Below, one piece after another: positions 50,510 to 60,084 of a stretch of DNA of 64,000 bases. The stretch is taken from the NCBI GenBank assembly GCA_964572725.1, contig CAZNFW010000001.1, positions 106,729 to 170,728 of the forward strand, written 5' to 3'. Numbering within the stretch: position 1 is the first letter of the stretch; each line of letters starts with the position of its first letter. A program made the translations under genes and the position numbers. This DNA comes from Rosettibacter sp964572725 (GTDB lineage: Bacteria; Bacteroidota; Ignavibacteria; Ignavibacteriales; Melioribacteraceae). A model generated the notes under the pieces. It made no database searches. It was given only the letters and a program-made list of their open reading frames with translations, and was not told where the DNA came from.

Positions 50510-52228
50510 ATGAACACAAAGAAAAAACAAATGACAGGTGCTGATATATTTTTCGAATGCCTCCGGAAGGAAGGAGTTGAATACATATTTGGTTATCCTG
50601 GAGGTGCAGTATTAAAAATTTATGAAAAACTTTATGATGTAGATTTTCTTAAACATATACTTGTTCGTCATGAACAAGGTGCAACTCACATGGCAGAAGG
50701 CTATGCTAAAGCCACAGGTAAAGTTGGGGTTGTTCTTGTAACTTCAGGTCCTGGTGCTACAAATACTGTGACGGGTATAGCTGATGCATATATGGATTCT
50801 GTTCCAATAGTAGTTTTTACAGGTCAAGTACCAACTCATTTAATTGGCAATGACGCTTTTCAAGAAGCAGATATTTGCGGAATTACAAGACCAATAACAA
50901 AACATAATTTTCTTGTTCGTGATATTTCAGAATTAGCATCAACAATTAAACAAGCTTTTTATATTGCATCTACAGGAAGGCCGGGTCCGGTGGTTGTTGA
51001 TTTACCAAAAAATGTAATTAACAGCATAACAGAATTTCACTATCCAGATAAAGTTGAATTAAGAGGATATAAACCAAGAATATATGGTCATCAAAACCAG
51101 ATTAAAAAAGCAGCAATGATGATTCAAAAATCAAAGAGACCATTGCTTTATGTTGGCGGTGGAGTTATAATGTCGGGTGGTCATCGTGAACTGTATCTCC
51201 TTGCAAAAGAAAATAATCTTCCTGTAACTATGACACTTCAAGGTTTGGGTGCTTTTCCAGGCACAGATCCACAATCACTTGGAATGCTTGGAATGCACGG
51301 CACATACTGGGCAAATCAAGCAGTTAATAATTGTGACTTACTTATTTCGCTTGGGGCAAGGTTTGATGACAGAGTAACGGGCAAGGTAGATACTTTTGCA
51401 AGAAATTCTTATAAAATTCATGTTGATATTGACCCAACATGCATTGATAAGAATGTTATAGTAGATTTGCCAATTGTTGGCGATGTTAAACACGTTATGG
51501 CTGAACTTGCTGCAGAAATTTCTGAAAAACCAGATTTAACTGAATGGTGGGAACAAATAGAAGCATGGAAAGAAGAATGTCCACTCGAATATGATATGTC
51601 AGATGGAAGATTAAGAGCTCAATACATAATAGAAAAACTTTCCGATTTAACTCACGGTGATGCAGTTGTTGTTACAGACGTTGGACAACATCAAATGTGG
51701 GTTGCTCAATATTATAAATTTAATCACCCGCGAACTAATATAACAAGCGGCGGCCTTGGAACAATGGGTTTTGCTTTACCAGCGGCAATAGGTGCTGCTT
51801 TTGCTGTTAAAGATAAACCTATTTTATGCATAACTGGTGATGGTGGATTTCAAATGAATATGCAGGAATTGGCTACTGCATCATATCATAAACTCCCAAT
51901 AAAAATTTTTATAATTAATAATTCCTTCCTTGGAATGGTTCGTCAATGGCAGGAATTATTCCATGCTGAAAAATACAGCTTTACTGATTTATCAGATAGC
52001 AATCCCGATTTTGTGAAATTAGCAGAAGCATTTGATATCAAAGCTTATTCTGTAAGTAATATTAGTGATGTAGAACCTGTTCTTAAAGAAGCACTTTCTT
52101 ATAACGATGGACCAATACTTGTTGATTTTAAAGTTGTTAAAGAAGATATGGTCTTCCCAATTGTTCCAGCAGGAGCATCAATAAGTGATATGATAATTCG
52201 CAGATTAGACCCAAAGGAGATGATGTAA
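50510..52228 (+). CDS. ilvB: Acetolactate synthase, large subunit
   Basis: A thiamine diphosphate enzyme that condenses pyruvate with pyruvate or 2-oxobutyrate. The catalytic Glu is in VRHEQGATHMAEGYAKATGK, and the TPP/Mg motif is ITGDGGFQMNMQELATASYH with LPIKIFIINN. The FAD-type central domain includes GLGAFPGTDPQSLGMLGMHG and LISLGARFDDRVTGKVDTFA. 572 residues, the full length. The small subunit gene follows after 1 bp. Confidence 0.96.
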   Translation: MNTKKKQMTGADIFFECLRKEGVEYIFGYPGGAVLKIYEKLYDVDFLKHILVRHEQGATHMAEGYAKATGKVGVVLVTSGPGATNTVTGIADAYMDSVPIVVFTGQVPTHLIGNDAFQEADICGITRPITKHNFLVRDISELASTIKQAFYIASTGRPGPVVVDLPKNVINSITEFHYPDKVELRGYKPRIYGHQNQIKKAAMMIQKSKRPLLYVGGGVIMSGGHRELYLLAKENNLPVTMTLQGLGAFPGTDPQSLGMLGMHGTYWANQAVNNCDLLISLGARFDDRVTGKVDTFARNSYKIHVDIDPTCIDKNVIVDLPIVGDVKHVMAELAAEISEKPDLTEWWEQIEAWKEECPLEYDMSDGRLRAQYIIEKLSDLTHGDAVVVTDVGQHQMWVAQYYKFNHPRTNITSGGLGTMGFALPAAIGAAFAVKDKPILCITGDGGFQMNMQELATASYHKLPIKIFIINNSFLGMVRQWQELFHAEKYSFTDLSDSNPDFVKLAEAFDIKAYSVSNISDVEPVLKEALSYNDGPILVDFKVVKEDMVFPIVPAGASISDMIIRRLDPKEMM

Positions 52229-52229
52229 T

Positions 52230-52763
52230 ATGCTACATGTAATATCAGCTTTAGTAGAAAATAAATTTGGCGCATTTAATCGTGTTGTTACAATGTTTAG
52301 CGCCAAAGGTTATAATATTCACTCAATTTCTATTGGAGAAACTGAAGATCCAACAATTTCTAGAATGACAATTGTTACAGAAGGAGAAGATAAAGTAATA
52401 GAACAAATTGTAAAACAATTAAATCGCCTTATTGATACAATTAAAATAGTTGATTTGACCTATCAGCCAAAAGTTCAAAGAGAACTTCTTTTAATTTCTG
52501 TTGGTTATCAAAAAGGAACAAGGTCTGAAATAATTGATATATGTGAAATATTCCGCGGCAATGTTGTTGATATAAACAATAAAACACTTATGCTTGAAAT
52601 TACTGGACCGCCAGATAAAATTGACGCTGCAATAAATGTTCTTGAACCTTATGGAATTAAGGAAATTGCAAGGTCAGGTTTAGTTGCTTTAAGAAGAGGT
52701 GAACAAATCCGAAAAGATACAAAAGCCGAAATCGAAACAAATAAATTAGGAGAATTAAAATGA
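52230..52763 (+). CDS. ilvN: Acetolactate synthase, small (regulatory) subunit
   Basis: A 177-residue regulatory subunit with an N-terminal ACT domain (VISALVENKFGAFNRVVTMF, FSAKGYNIHSISIGETEDPT) and the ALS_ss C-terminal domain (RELLLISVGYQKGTRSEIID, FRGNVVDINNKTLMLEITGP). Such subunits carry feedback inhibition by valine. It starts almost directly after ilvB and overlaps ilvC by 4 bp (ATGA). Confidence 0.95.
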   Translation: MLHVISALVENKFGAFNRVVTMFSAKGYNIHSISIGETEDPTISRMTIVTEGEDKVIEQIVKQLNRLIDTIKIVDLTYQPKVQRELLLISVGYQKGTRSEIIDICEIFRGNVVDINNKTLMLEITGPPDKIDAAINVLEPYGIKEIARSGLVALRRGEQIRKDTKAEIETNKLGELK

Positions 52764-53747
52764 AAATTTATTATGACTCAGATGCAAATTTAGAATTACT
52801 AAAAGGGAAAAACCTTGCTGTAATTGGTTATGGAAGTCAAGGTCATGCTCATGCATTGAATCTGAAAGACAGTGGAATGGAAGTAGGTGTTGGATTAAGA
52901 AAAACTAGTGCCCGCTGGAAAGAAGCAGAAGAAGCTGGATTAAAAGTTTTTACTGTAGACGAAGCTTCGGAATGGGGCGATGTAATTATGATTTTATTGC
53001 CCGACCAGAATCATAAAGAAGTTTATGAAAATGAAATCAAACCTCATTTAAAACCCGGCAAAGCTTTAGCTTTTGCTCATGGCTTTAATATTTTATACAA
53101 ACAGGTTATTCCACCTAACGATGTTGATGTAATTATGATTGCACCAAAAAGTCCGGGACATTTAGTAAGAAGAACTTTTCAAAATGGGAGCGGAACGCCC
53201 TGCTTAATTGCAATTCATCAGGATTATACTGGTAAAGCTAAAGATATTGCACTTGCATGGGCAAAAGGAATTGGTGGGACTCGCGCAGGTGTAATCGAAA
53301 CAACTTTTAAAGATGAAACAGAAACAGATTTATTTGGAGAACAGGCAGTGCTTTGTGGCGGTTCTGCTGAATTGGTGAAAGCAGGTTTTGAAACTCTCGT
53401 GGAAGCTGGTTACCCTCCTGAATTAGCTTACTTCGAATGTATGCACGAACTTAAATTAATTGTTGACCTCTATTATGAAGGCGGATTAACAAGAATGAAT
53501 TATTCTGTAAGTGATACTGCAGAATATGGAGGAATGACAAGAGGTCCAAAAATAATTAATGCTGAAACAAAAAAAGTAATGAAACAAATACTTGATGATA
53601 TTCAATCAGGAAGATTTGCAGAAGAATGGATTAACGAAAATAAAAATGGTCAACCTGTTCTAAAAAAATTAAGGGAAGAAACTAAAAATCATTTGATTGA
53701 AAAAGTTGGTGCTCAATTAAGAAGCATGATGAGCTGGTTAGTCAATA
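52760..53747 (+). CDS. ilvC: Ketol-acid reductoisomerase, C-terminus in an assembly gap
   Basis: An NADPH-dependent isomeroreductase, class I. NLAVIGYGSQGHAHALNLKD is the cofactor loop; VGLRKTSARWKEAEEAGLKV, IMIAPKSPGHLVRRTFQNGS, DETETDLFGEQAVLCGGSAE and LTRMNYSVSDTAEYGG carry the metal-binding acids. The sequence reaches SMMSWLVN, where class I proteins normally end within a few residues, and then runs into 14 N bases. The stop codon is probably inside the gap; apparent residues after it come from the start of leuB in another frame. The start overlaps ilvN. Confidence 0.93.
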
Positions 53748-53761
53748 NNNNNNNNNNNNNN
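53748..53761. other. Assembly gap (14 N) between ilvC and leuB
   Basis: Unknown bases that hide the last codons of ilvC and possibly the ribosome site of leuB. Confidence 0.99.
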
Positions 53762-53774
53762 CTAAACCATTCAT

Positions 53775-54890
53775 ATGTTGTCATATAATATTATAAATTA
53801 TAAAATTACTCTTTTACCCGGTGATGGTATTGGACCCGAAGTTACCAATGCTGCTGTTAAAATTCTCAAAGCCGCCGGTGAAAAATTTAATACTGATTTT
53901 GAATTTAATACAGAATTAATAGGCGGCTCTTCTTACGATAAATATTCAACTCCACTTACAGATGAAGCTCTTGGTATTTGTTACAGTTCTGATGCAGTTT
54001 TTCTTGGTGCGGTTGGAGGACCTAAATGGGAAAATCTTCCTCATCACTTAAAACCAGAAGCTGCTCTTTTAAAGCTCAGAAAAGCTTTGGGATTGTATGC
54101 CAATTTACGACCTGCTAAAGTTTATACACCAATGCTTTCTTATTCATCCCTAAAAGAAGAAGTTTTGAAAGGAACTGATGTACTAATTGTAAGAGAATTG
54201 ACAGGCGGAATTTATTTTGGCGAACCCCGCGGTTATGATGAGAATAAAGGTTTTAATACAATGATTTACACAAAAGAAGAAGTTGAAAGAATAGCAAAAA
54301 CAGCCTTTGAACTTGCTAAAGTAAGAAATAAAAAAGTTACATCAGTTGATAAAGCTAATGTGCTTGAAGTATCACAATTCTGGAGAAAAGTTGTTATTGA
54401 AGTTCATAAAAATTATCCAGATATAGAATTAAATCATTTGTATGTTGATAATGCAGCTATGCAGCTTGTAAGATATCCAAAACAATTTGATGTAGTGCTT
54501 ACATCAAATTTATTTGGTGATATTTTAAGTGACATTGCAGCAATGATAACAGGAAGTTTGGGAATGCTTCCTTCTGCAAGTATTGGCTCTCAGTATTCAC
54601 TTTATGAACCTGTACATGGAAGTGCACCAGACATTGCAGGTAAAAACATTGCAAATCCAATTGCTGCAATTTCTTCTGCAGCTATGATGCTGAAATATTC
54701 TTTTCAGATGGATAAAGCAGCAGAATTAATTGAGAACGCAATTGAAAATGTTTTATTAAAAGGTTATAGAACTAAGGATATTTATAAGGAAGGAGATACA
54801 CTTGTATCAACTGATGAAATGACAGAGAAAATAATAGAAGAATTTGAAAAACTCTTTACAAAAGAAGCATTGAATGTATTTACACTTTAA
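53775..54890 (+). CDS. leuB: 3-isopropylmalate dehydrogenase
   Basis: Oxidatively decarboxylates 3-isopropylmalate (and, with cimA present, probably 3-methylmalate). 371 residues: KITLLPGDGIGPEVTNAAVK, GAVGGPKWENLPHHLKPEAA, LRKALGLYANLRPAKVYTPM, VRELTGGIYFGEPRG, SVDKANVLEVSQFWRKVVIE, LYVDNAAMQLVRYPKQFDVV, TSNLFGDILSDIAAMITGSL, YEPVHGSAPDIAGKNIANP. All metal and substrate residues seem present. The start at 53775 (MLSYNIINYKITLLPG) lies close to the assembly gap. Confidence 0.95.
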   Translation: MLSYNIINYKITLLPGDGIGPEVTNAAVKILKAAGEKFNTDFEFNTELIGGSSYDKYSTPLTDEALGICYSSDAVFLGAVGGPKWENLPHHLKPEAALLKLRKALGLYANLRPAKVYTPMLSYSSLKEEVLKGTDVLIVRELTGGIYFGEPRGYDENKGFNTMIYTKEEVERIAKTAFELAKVRNKKVTSVDKANVLEVSQFWRKVVIEVHKNYPDIELNHLYVDNAAMQLVRYPKQFDVVLTSNLFGDILSDIAAMITGSLGMLPSASIGSQYSLYEPVHGSAPDIAGKNIANPIAAISSAAMMLKYSFQMDKAAELIENAIENVLLKGYRTKDIYKEGDTLVSTDEMTEKIIEEFEKLFTKEALNVFTL

Positions 54891-54944
54891 AATGACAACA
54901 GAAATTTTTAGTTGAAGAATTGTGAACTAATTTAAGAGGCAATT

Positions 54945-56528
54945 ATGGAACCAACAAGGATATTGATATTTGATACAACATTAAGAGATGGCGAACAATC
55001 ACCAGGTGCGTCGTTGAACGTTCATGAAAAATTAGAAATCGCGCATCAGCTAGCAAAATTGAATGTAGATATAATAGAAGCCGGATTTCCCATTTCATCT
55101 CCTGCACAATTCGAAGCAGTAAAAAGAATTGCTGAAGAGGTTGACTGCATTATAGCTGCACTCGCAAGAGCAAATGAAAAAGATATTAAAGCTGCAGCAG
55201 ATGCATTATCGGCAGCTCCCCGTAAAAGAATTCATACTTTTGCAAGCACTTCGGATTATCATATTCTTGGCAAGTTTGGTCATGAACGGTATGGAAAAAC
55301 TCTCGAAGAAAAAAGAAAAACAATATTAAAAATGTCCTATGATTCTGTGGCTTATGCAAAAACTTTTACAGATGATGTTGAATTTTCTGCAGAAGATGCT
55401 GGAAGAACAGATATAGGTTACCTTGCAGAAGTTGTGGAAGCTGCAATCGAAGCAGGAGCAACTACAATTAATATACCTGATACTACAGGATATACATTAC
55501 CATTTGAATTTGGGAATAAAATTGCAGAATTAAGAAAAAGAGTTAAAAATATTGATAATGTTATCATTAGTGTTCATTGCCATAACGACCTTGGACTTGC
55601 AGTTGCAAATTCTCTTGCTGCAATTATAAATGGTGCACGTCAAGTTGAATGTACTATTAATGGAATTGGTGAACGTGCTGGAAATGCTTCACTTGAAGAA
55701 ATTGTAATGACATTAAATGTTCGAAAAGATTTGTTGAATTATTATACGAATGTAAATACAAGGGAAATTTACAACACAAGTAAAATGGTTTCTGCATTTA
55801 CTGGATTACTTGTTCAAAGAAACAAAGCAATTGTAGGCGAAAATGCTTTTGCTCATGAATCAGGAATTCATCAGGATGGCGTTCTTAAAAATCGTCAAAC
55901 TTATGAAATTATGACTCCTGAAAGCGTGGGTATTCCTACAAATAAAATTGTATTGGGAAGACATTCCGGTAGACATGGTTTAAAAGCAAGACTTAAACAG
56001 CTCGGTTATACTGTCAATGAAGAAGAACTTCAAAAAATTTATGATGCATTCATTGAACTTGCAGATAAAAAGAAAGAAGTATTTGATGATGATTTAAGAA
56101 TGTTAATGGGCGATGAAATTCAAAAACAAGAAGAAATTTATCAACTTGATTACTTACATATAAATGCAGGCACTAACCTTGTTCCTAATGCAGTTGTTAG
56201 AATTAAAATAGGCGACAGAATAATAGAAGAAACAGCTACTGGTGATGGACCTGTGGATGCTGTATTCAATTCAATTGAAAGAGCTTTGTCAATCAAATCT
56301 GAATTAGAATCATATCAGGTTCGTTCAGTAACATCAGGAAGAGAAGCTATGGGAGAAGTACTTGTTAGAATTAGAAGCGGGAATAAATCCTTTACTGGTA
56401 GAGGAATTTCAACAGATATAATTGAAGCAAGTGCAAAAGCTTACTTAAACGCACTTAATCAAAAAGAACAGTCAATCAAAGAAGAACAATTAGTAAATAA
56501 TAAAGAAAAAATTTCTGAAGTAATATAA
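54945..56528 (+). CDS. leuA: 2-isopropylmalate synthase
   Basis: The first committed enzyme of leucine synthesis, joining acetyl-CoA and 2-oxoisovalerate. 527 residues. FDTTLRDGEQSPGASLNVHE, DIIEAGFPISSPAQFEAVKR, HCHNDLGLAVANSLAAIING, ARQVECTINGIGERAGNASL and HESGIHQDGVLKNRQTYEIM carry the metal and catalytic residues. The C-terminal LeuA dimer/regulatory domain is present (NAVVRIKIGDRIIEETATGD). This long form is usually feedback-inhibited by leucine. Confidence 0.95.
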   Translation: MEPTRILIFDTTLRDGEQSPGASLNVHEKLEIAHQLAKLNVDIIEAGFPISSPAQFEAVKRIAEEVDCIIAALARANEKDIKAAADALSAAPRKRIHTFASTSDYHILGKFGHERYGKTLEEKRKTILKMSYDSVAYAKTFTDDVEFSAEDAGRTDIGYLAEVVEAAIEAGATTINIPDTTGYTLPFEFGNKIAELRKRVKNIDNVIISVHCHNDLGLAVANSLAAIINGARQVECTINGIGERAGNASLEEIVMTLNVRKDLLNYYTNVNTREIYNTSKMVSAFTGLLVQRNKAIVGENAFAHESGIHQDGVLKNRQTYEIMTPESVGIPTNKIVLGRHSGRHGLKARLKQLGYTVNEEELQKIYDAFIELADKKKEVFDDDLRMLMGDEIQKQEEIYQLDYLHINAGTNLVPNAVVRIKIGDRIIEETATGDGPVDAVFNSIERALSIKSELESYQVRSVTSGREAMGEVLVRIRSGNKSFTGRGISTDIIEASAKAYLNALNQKEQSIKEEQLVNNKEKISEVI

Positions 56529-56539
56529 AGGGTTTATAA

Positions 56540-57835
56540 ATGGGAATGACAATTACAGAAAAAATTCTTGCTAAGGCTTCGGGGAGAATAAGAGTTGAAC
56601 CCGGGGAAAATATCTGGCTTAATGTAGATGTATTAATGACACACGATGTATGTGGCCCTCCAACTATTGAAATTTGGAAAAGAGAATTTGGGGATAAAGC
56701 AAAAATATGGGATAAGAAAAAAGTTGTAATTTTCCCTGACCACTATATTTTTACGAAAAATCCACAAGCAAATCGTAATGTGAATATACTCCGTGAATTC
56801 GCTTCTGAGTATGATTTGCCAAATTATTATGATGTCGGAACTGAACGTTATAAAGGAGTATGTCATATAGCTCTTGCAGAAGAAGGTTATAATTTGCCGG
56901 GAACAGTATTGTTTGGAACTGATTCTCATACATGCACTTCAGGTGCATTTGGGATGTTTTCTACTGGAGTAGGGAATACTGATGCAGCATTTATTCTTGG
57001 TACTGGAAAGATATGGGAAAAAGTACCTGAATCAATGAAATTTATTTTTGAAGGTCAGCTCCCGAATTATCTTACTGCAAAGGATTTAATACTTCAGGTT
57101 CTTGGAGATATTACTACAGAAGGCGGAACTTATCGTGCTTTAGAATTCGATGGCGATGCAATATTTTCTATGGAAATGGATGAAAGAATGACATTAACAA
57201 ATATGGCTATTGAAGCGGGTGCAATGAATGGTATAATCAAAGCAGATGAATTAACAGAAAAATATGTCAGAGAAAGAACTAATGCTCCTTATGAAATTTT
57301 CGAAAGTGACCCAGATGCAAATTATAGAGAAGTATTTAGATATGATGTTTCTAAAATTGAACCTCTTGTTGCCAAACCTCATAGCCCTGATAATCGAGAT
57401 ACAGTTAGAAATGTTCAGGGCACTAAACTTACAAAGTGTTATATAGGTTCGTGCACGGGAGGAAAACTACGTGATTTTATTAATGCAGCAAAAATTATTT
57501 TTGGACATCAGGTTAAAGTACCAACATTTATAGTTCCTGCAAGTACATATGTTGCAAAACAATTAGAAGTAGAAACTATAAAGGGGATAACTCTAAAAGA
57601 AATATTTGAAAATGCAGGTTGTGTAATTGCTCAATCTTCTTGTGCTGCATGTCTCGGCGGTCCATCTGATACAGTTGGAAGAGCTGCTGATGGTGAAGTA
57701 GTTATATCAACTACAAATAGAAATTTCCCGGGAAGAATGGGAAGTAAAAAATCTGAAGTTTATCTTGCATCTCCATACACGGTTGCTGCTTCTGCAATAA
57801 CTGGAGTAATTACTGATCCAAGAGAATTTTTGTAA
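56540..57835 (+). CDS. leuC: 3-isopropylmalate dehydratase, large subunit
   Basis: Aconitase-family isomerase subunit of 431 residues, the shorter HacA/LeuC2-type form. Cluster Cys sites are in GTDSHTCTSGAFGMFSTGVG, CYIGSCTGGKLRDFINAAKI and SSCAACLGGPSDT; the active-site region NRNFPGRMGS is present. It works with LeuD, 20 bp downstream, and interconverts 2- and 3-isopropylmalate (and probably citramalate to methylmalate). Confidence 0.93.
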   Translation: MGMTITEKILAKASGRIRVEPGENIWLNVDVLMTHDVCGPPTIEIWKREFGDKAKIWDKKKVVIFPDHYIFTKNPQANRNVNILREFASEYDLPNYYDVGTERYKGVCHIALAEEGYNLPGTVLFGTDSHTCTSGAFGMFSTGVGNTDAAFILGTGKIWEKVPESMKFIFEGQLPNYLTAKDLILQVLGDITTEGGTYRALEFDGDAIFSMEMDERMTLTNMAIEAGAMNGIIKADELTEKYVRERTNAPYEIFESDPDANYREVFRYDVSKIEPLVAKPHSPDNRDTVRNVQGTKLTKCYIGSCTGGKLRDFINAAKIIFGHQVKVPTFIVPASTYVAKQLEVETIKGITLKEIFENAGCVIAQSSCAACLGGPSDTVGRAADGEVVISTTNRNFPGRMGSKKSEVYLASPYTVAASAITGVITDPREFL

Positions 57836-57855
57836 AATAATTAGGAATTAATTTT

Positions 57856-58413
57856 ATGGAAAAAATAATTCGTGGAAAAGCATTTGTATTGGGTGACAAT
57901 ATTGATACCGACCAGATTATTCCAGCAGAGCATCTGGTCTATAGCCTTAGTGACCCTGAAGAATCAAAAAAATATGGGAGATTTGCTTTATCTGGAGTTC
58001 CAATCAAAGATTCAGGTTTACCTGATGGTGGAATACTTTTTATTGAAGGAGAAAATTTTCAATCAAAATATAATATCATTATTGCTGGTTCTAATTTCGG
58101 TTGCGGTTCATCAAGAGAACATGCACCTTTTGCTTTGCAGGTCGCAGGAGTTAAAGTAATTGTAGCAGAATCATACGCAAGAATATTTTTTAGAAACTGC
58201 GTAGACGGAGGTTTTGCTATTCCTTATGAAACACCAATTAAATTAATTGATAAGATAAGAACTAATGATGAATTAGAAATTGACCTGATTAATAACAAAT
58301 TAAAAAACATAACAACAGGTTCTGAATATAGCTTAAAACCATTAGGTGATATTTTACCAATTATAGAAGCAGGAAATATTTTTGAATATGCTCGTCAGAA
58401 CAATATGATTTGA
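57856..58413 (+). CDS. leuD: 3-isopropylmalate dehydratase, small subunit
   Basis: A 185-residue swivel-domain partner of LeuC: KAFVLGDNIDTDQIIPAEHL, IIAGSNFGCGSSREHAPFAL, ESYARIFFRNCVDGGFAIPY. The length is normal and it sits directly after leuC in the same operon. Confidence 0.94.
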   Translation: MEKIIRGKAFVLGDNIDTDQIIPAEHLVYSLSDPEESKKYGRFALSGVPIKDSGLPDGGILFIEGENFQSKYNIIIAGSNFGCGSSREHAPFALQVAGVKVIVAESYARIFFRNCVDGGFAIPYETPIKLIDKIRTNDELEIDLINNKLKNITTGSEYSLKPLGDILPIIEAGNIFEYARQNNMI

Positions 58414-58452
58414 TAAGCAATGGATTAAATAACAAAAAGAGAGGTAAAGAAA

Positions 58453-60039
58453 ATGTTTATAGAAATTTTTGATACAACTTTAAGAGATGGTACTCAGGGT
58501 GAAGGCATCAGCCTGTCTGTACAGGACAAATTATTAATTGCTAAAAAGCTTGATGAATTTGGGATTGATATAATTGAAGGAGGATGGCCTGGTAGCAACC
58601 CTAAAGACGAGGAATTTTTTAATCAGGCTAAAAATTTGAAATTATCACATGCAAAACTTACTTCTTTTGGTTCTACTGCAAGATCAGTTAAAGATGTTGA
58701 AGGGGATTATAATCTTAATACATTACTAAAATCTGAAACCCCAATAATTACAATCTTTGGAAAAACATGGCAGTTGCATTCTCAAAAAGGTCTTGGGTTA
58801 ACTGACGAGGAAAATGCAGAATTAATTTATAAATCGGTAAAATTTCTTAAAGCAAATGTAGACAGAGTAATTTTTGATGCTGAACATTTCTTTGATGGAT
58901 TCAAACATAATTCAGATTTTGCAATAAAAATGTTACAGGCGGCTTACGAAGGTGGTGCTGATACTTTGGTTTTATGTGATACTAATGGAGGTTCATTGCC
59001 AGATGAAGTATATAATATTGTTAAAGAGGTTAAGAAAAAATTTAATTTAACTATTGGAATTCATGCTCATAATGATGGCGAATTAGCTGTTGCAAATTCT
59101 TTAGCTGCAGTAAATGCAGGTGCAACTCATGTGCATGGAACTATAAATGGAGTTGGAGAAAGATGTGGCAATGCAAATTTGTGCAGTATAATCCCTAATC
59201 TTATTCTAAAATTAAATTATGAAACAAATCAAAAATCTACACTACATAATTTGACCTCACTTTCCAATTATGTTTATGAACTAATGAATATTCATCCAAA
59301 TACCAGAGCAGCTTATACAGGGAAATCTGCTTTTGCTCATAAAGGCGGCGTTCATGTTAGTGCAGTAATGAAGGATAGTAAAATGTATGAACATATTCAT
59401 CCTGAATTAGTTGGTAACAAACAAAGAGTTTTAATCTCTGACTTATCAGGACAAAGCAATATTAAATACAAAGCAAAAGAAGTTGGCATTGATATTTCAG
59501 AAGATAAAGAATTAAGTAAAAGATTGGTTAATTATATCAAATCACTTGAATATGATGGATATCAATTCGACGGAGCAGAAGCTTCTTTTGAATTATTATT
59601 CAGAACAGAAACTAATGAATTTTCTCCCTTCTTTAAATTGATTGATGCAAAGGTGAATGTATTCTATGATTCTGATGGTCATACTTCATCAGAAGCAGTA
59701 TTGAAAATAGAAGTTAATAACGAAATTGAACACACAGCCGCTGATGGCAATGGTCCTGTTAATGCTCTTGATACTGCACTTAGAAAAGCATTATTGAGGT
59801 TTTATCCGGAAATTGCAAATATAAAATTAGTTGATTATAAAGTACGAGTGCTTGACGAAAAAGAAGGTACTGGAGCAAAAGTTAGAGTAATGATTGAGTC
59901 AAGTGATGGAAATGATACATGGGGAACCGTAGGGGTTTCAACCAATATTATAGAAGCAAGTTTTAAAGCTTTGAGTGATAGCATTAATTATTGTTTATTT
60001 AAAAAGTACAGAGGTAAACAGGAATTAACTAAAATCTAA
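58453..60039 (+). CDS. cimA: Citramalate synthase
   Basis: A 528-residue LeuA-like enzyme of the citramalate synthase type. It opens IEIFDTTLRDGTQGEGISLS, then IIEGGWPGSNPKDEEFFNQA, ITIFGKTWQLHSQKGLGLTD (typical of the CimA/AksA-like group), HAHNDGELAVANSLAAVNAG, NGVGERCGNANLCSIIPNLI and FAHKGGVHVSAVMKDSKMYE. It joins acetyl-CoA with pyruvate to make (R)-citramalate, which LeuBCD can convert to 2-oxobutyrate for isoleucine. As the last gene of the operon it explains why a single LeuBCD set serves two pathways. Confidence 0.93.
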   Translation: MFIEIFDTTLRDGTQGEGISLSVQDKLLIAKKLDEFGIDIIEGGWPGSNPKDEEFFNQAKNLKLSHAKLTSFGSTARSVKDVEGDYNLNTLLKSETPIITIFGKTWQLHSQKGLGLTDEENAELIYKSVKFLKANVDRVIFDAEHFFDGFKHNSDFAIKMLQAAYEGGADTLVLCDTNGGSLPDEVYNIVKEVKKKFNLTIGIHAHNDGELAVANSLAAVNAGATHVHGTINGVGERCGNANLCSIIPNLILKLNYETNQKSTLHNLTSLSNYVYELMNIHPNTRAAYTGKSAFAHKGGVHVSAVMKDSKMYEHIHPELVGNKQRVLISDLSGQSNIKYKAKEVGIDISEDKELSKRLVNYIKSLEYDGYQFDGAEASFELLFRTETNEFSPFFKLIDAKVNVFYDSDGHTSSEAVLKIEVNNEIEHTAADGNGPVNALDTALRKALLRFYPEIANIKLVDYKVRVLDEKEGTGAKVRVMIESSDGNDTWGTVGVSTNIIEASFKALSDSINYCLFKKYRGKQELTKI

Positions 60040-60047
60040 TTTTAAAT

Positions 60048-60084
60048 GGGATGATATCAAAGTAATGATTCTTTATATCATCCC
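60048..60084. terminator. Hairpin between convergent cimA and proC
   Basis: GGGATGATAT and ATATCATCCC form a perfect 10-bp stem with a 17-base loop just after the cimA stop and at the end of proC. It lacks a long T run, so it is a possible bidirectional terminator. Confidence 0.5.

Noticed and set aside
52760..53788. ilvC frame extended through the N gap to 53788
   Set aside because: The last residues after the gap come from sequence that holds the leuB start; class I IlvC normally ends at about the gap, so the real stop is probably within it.
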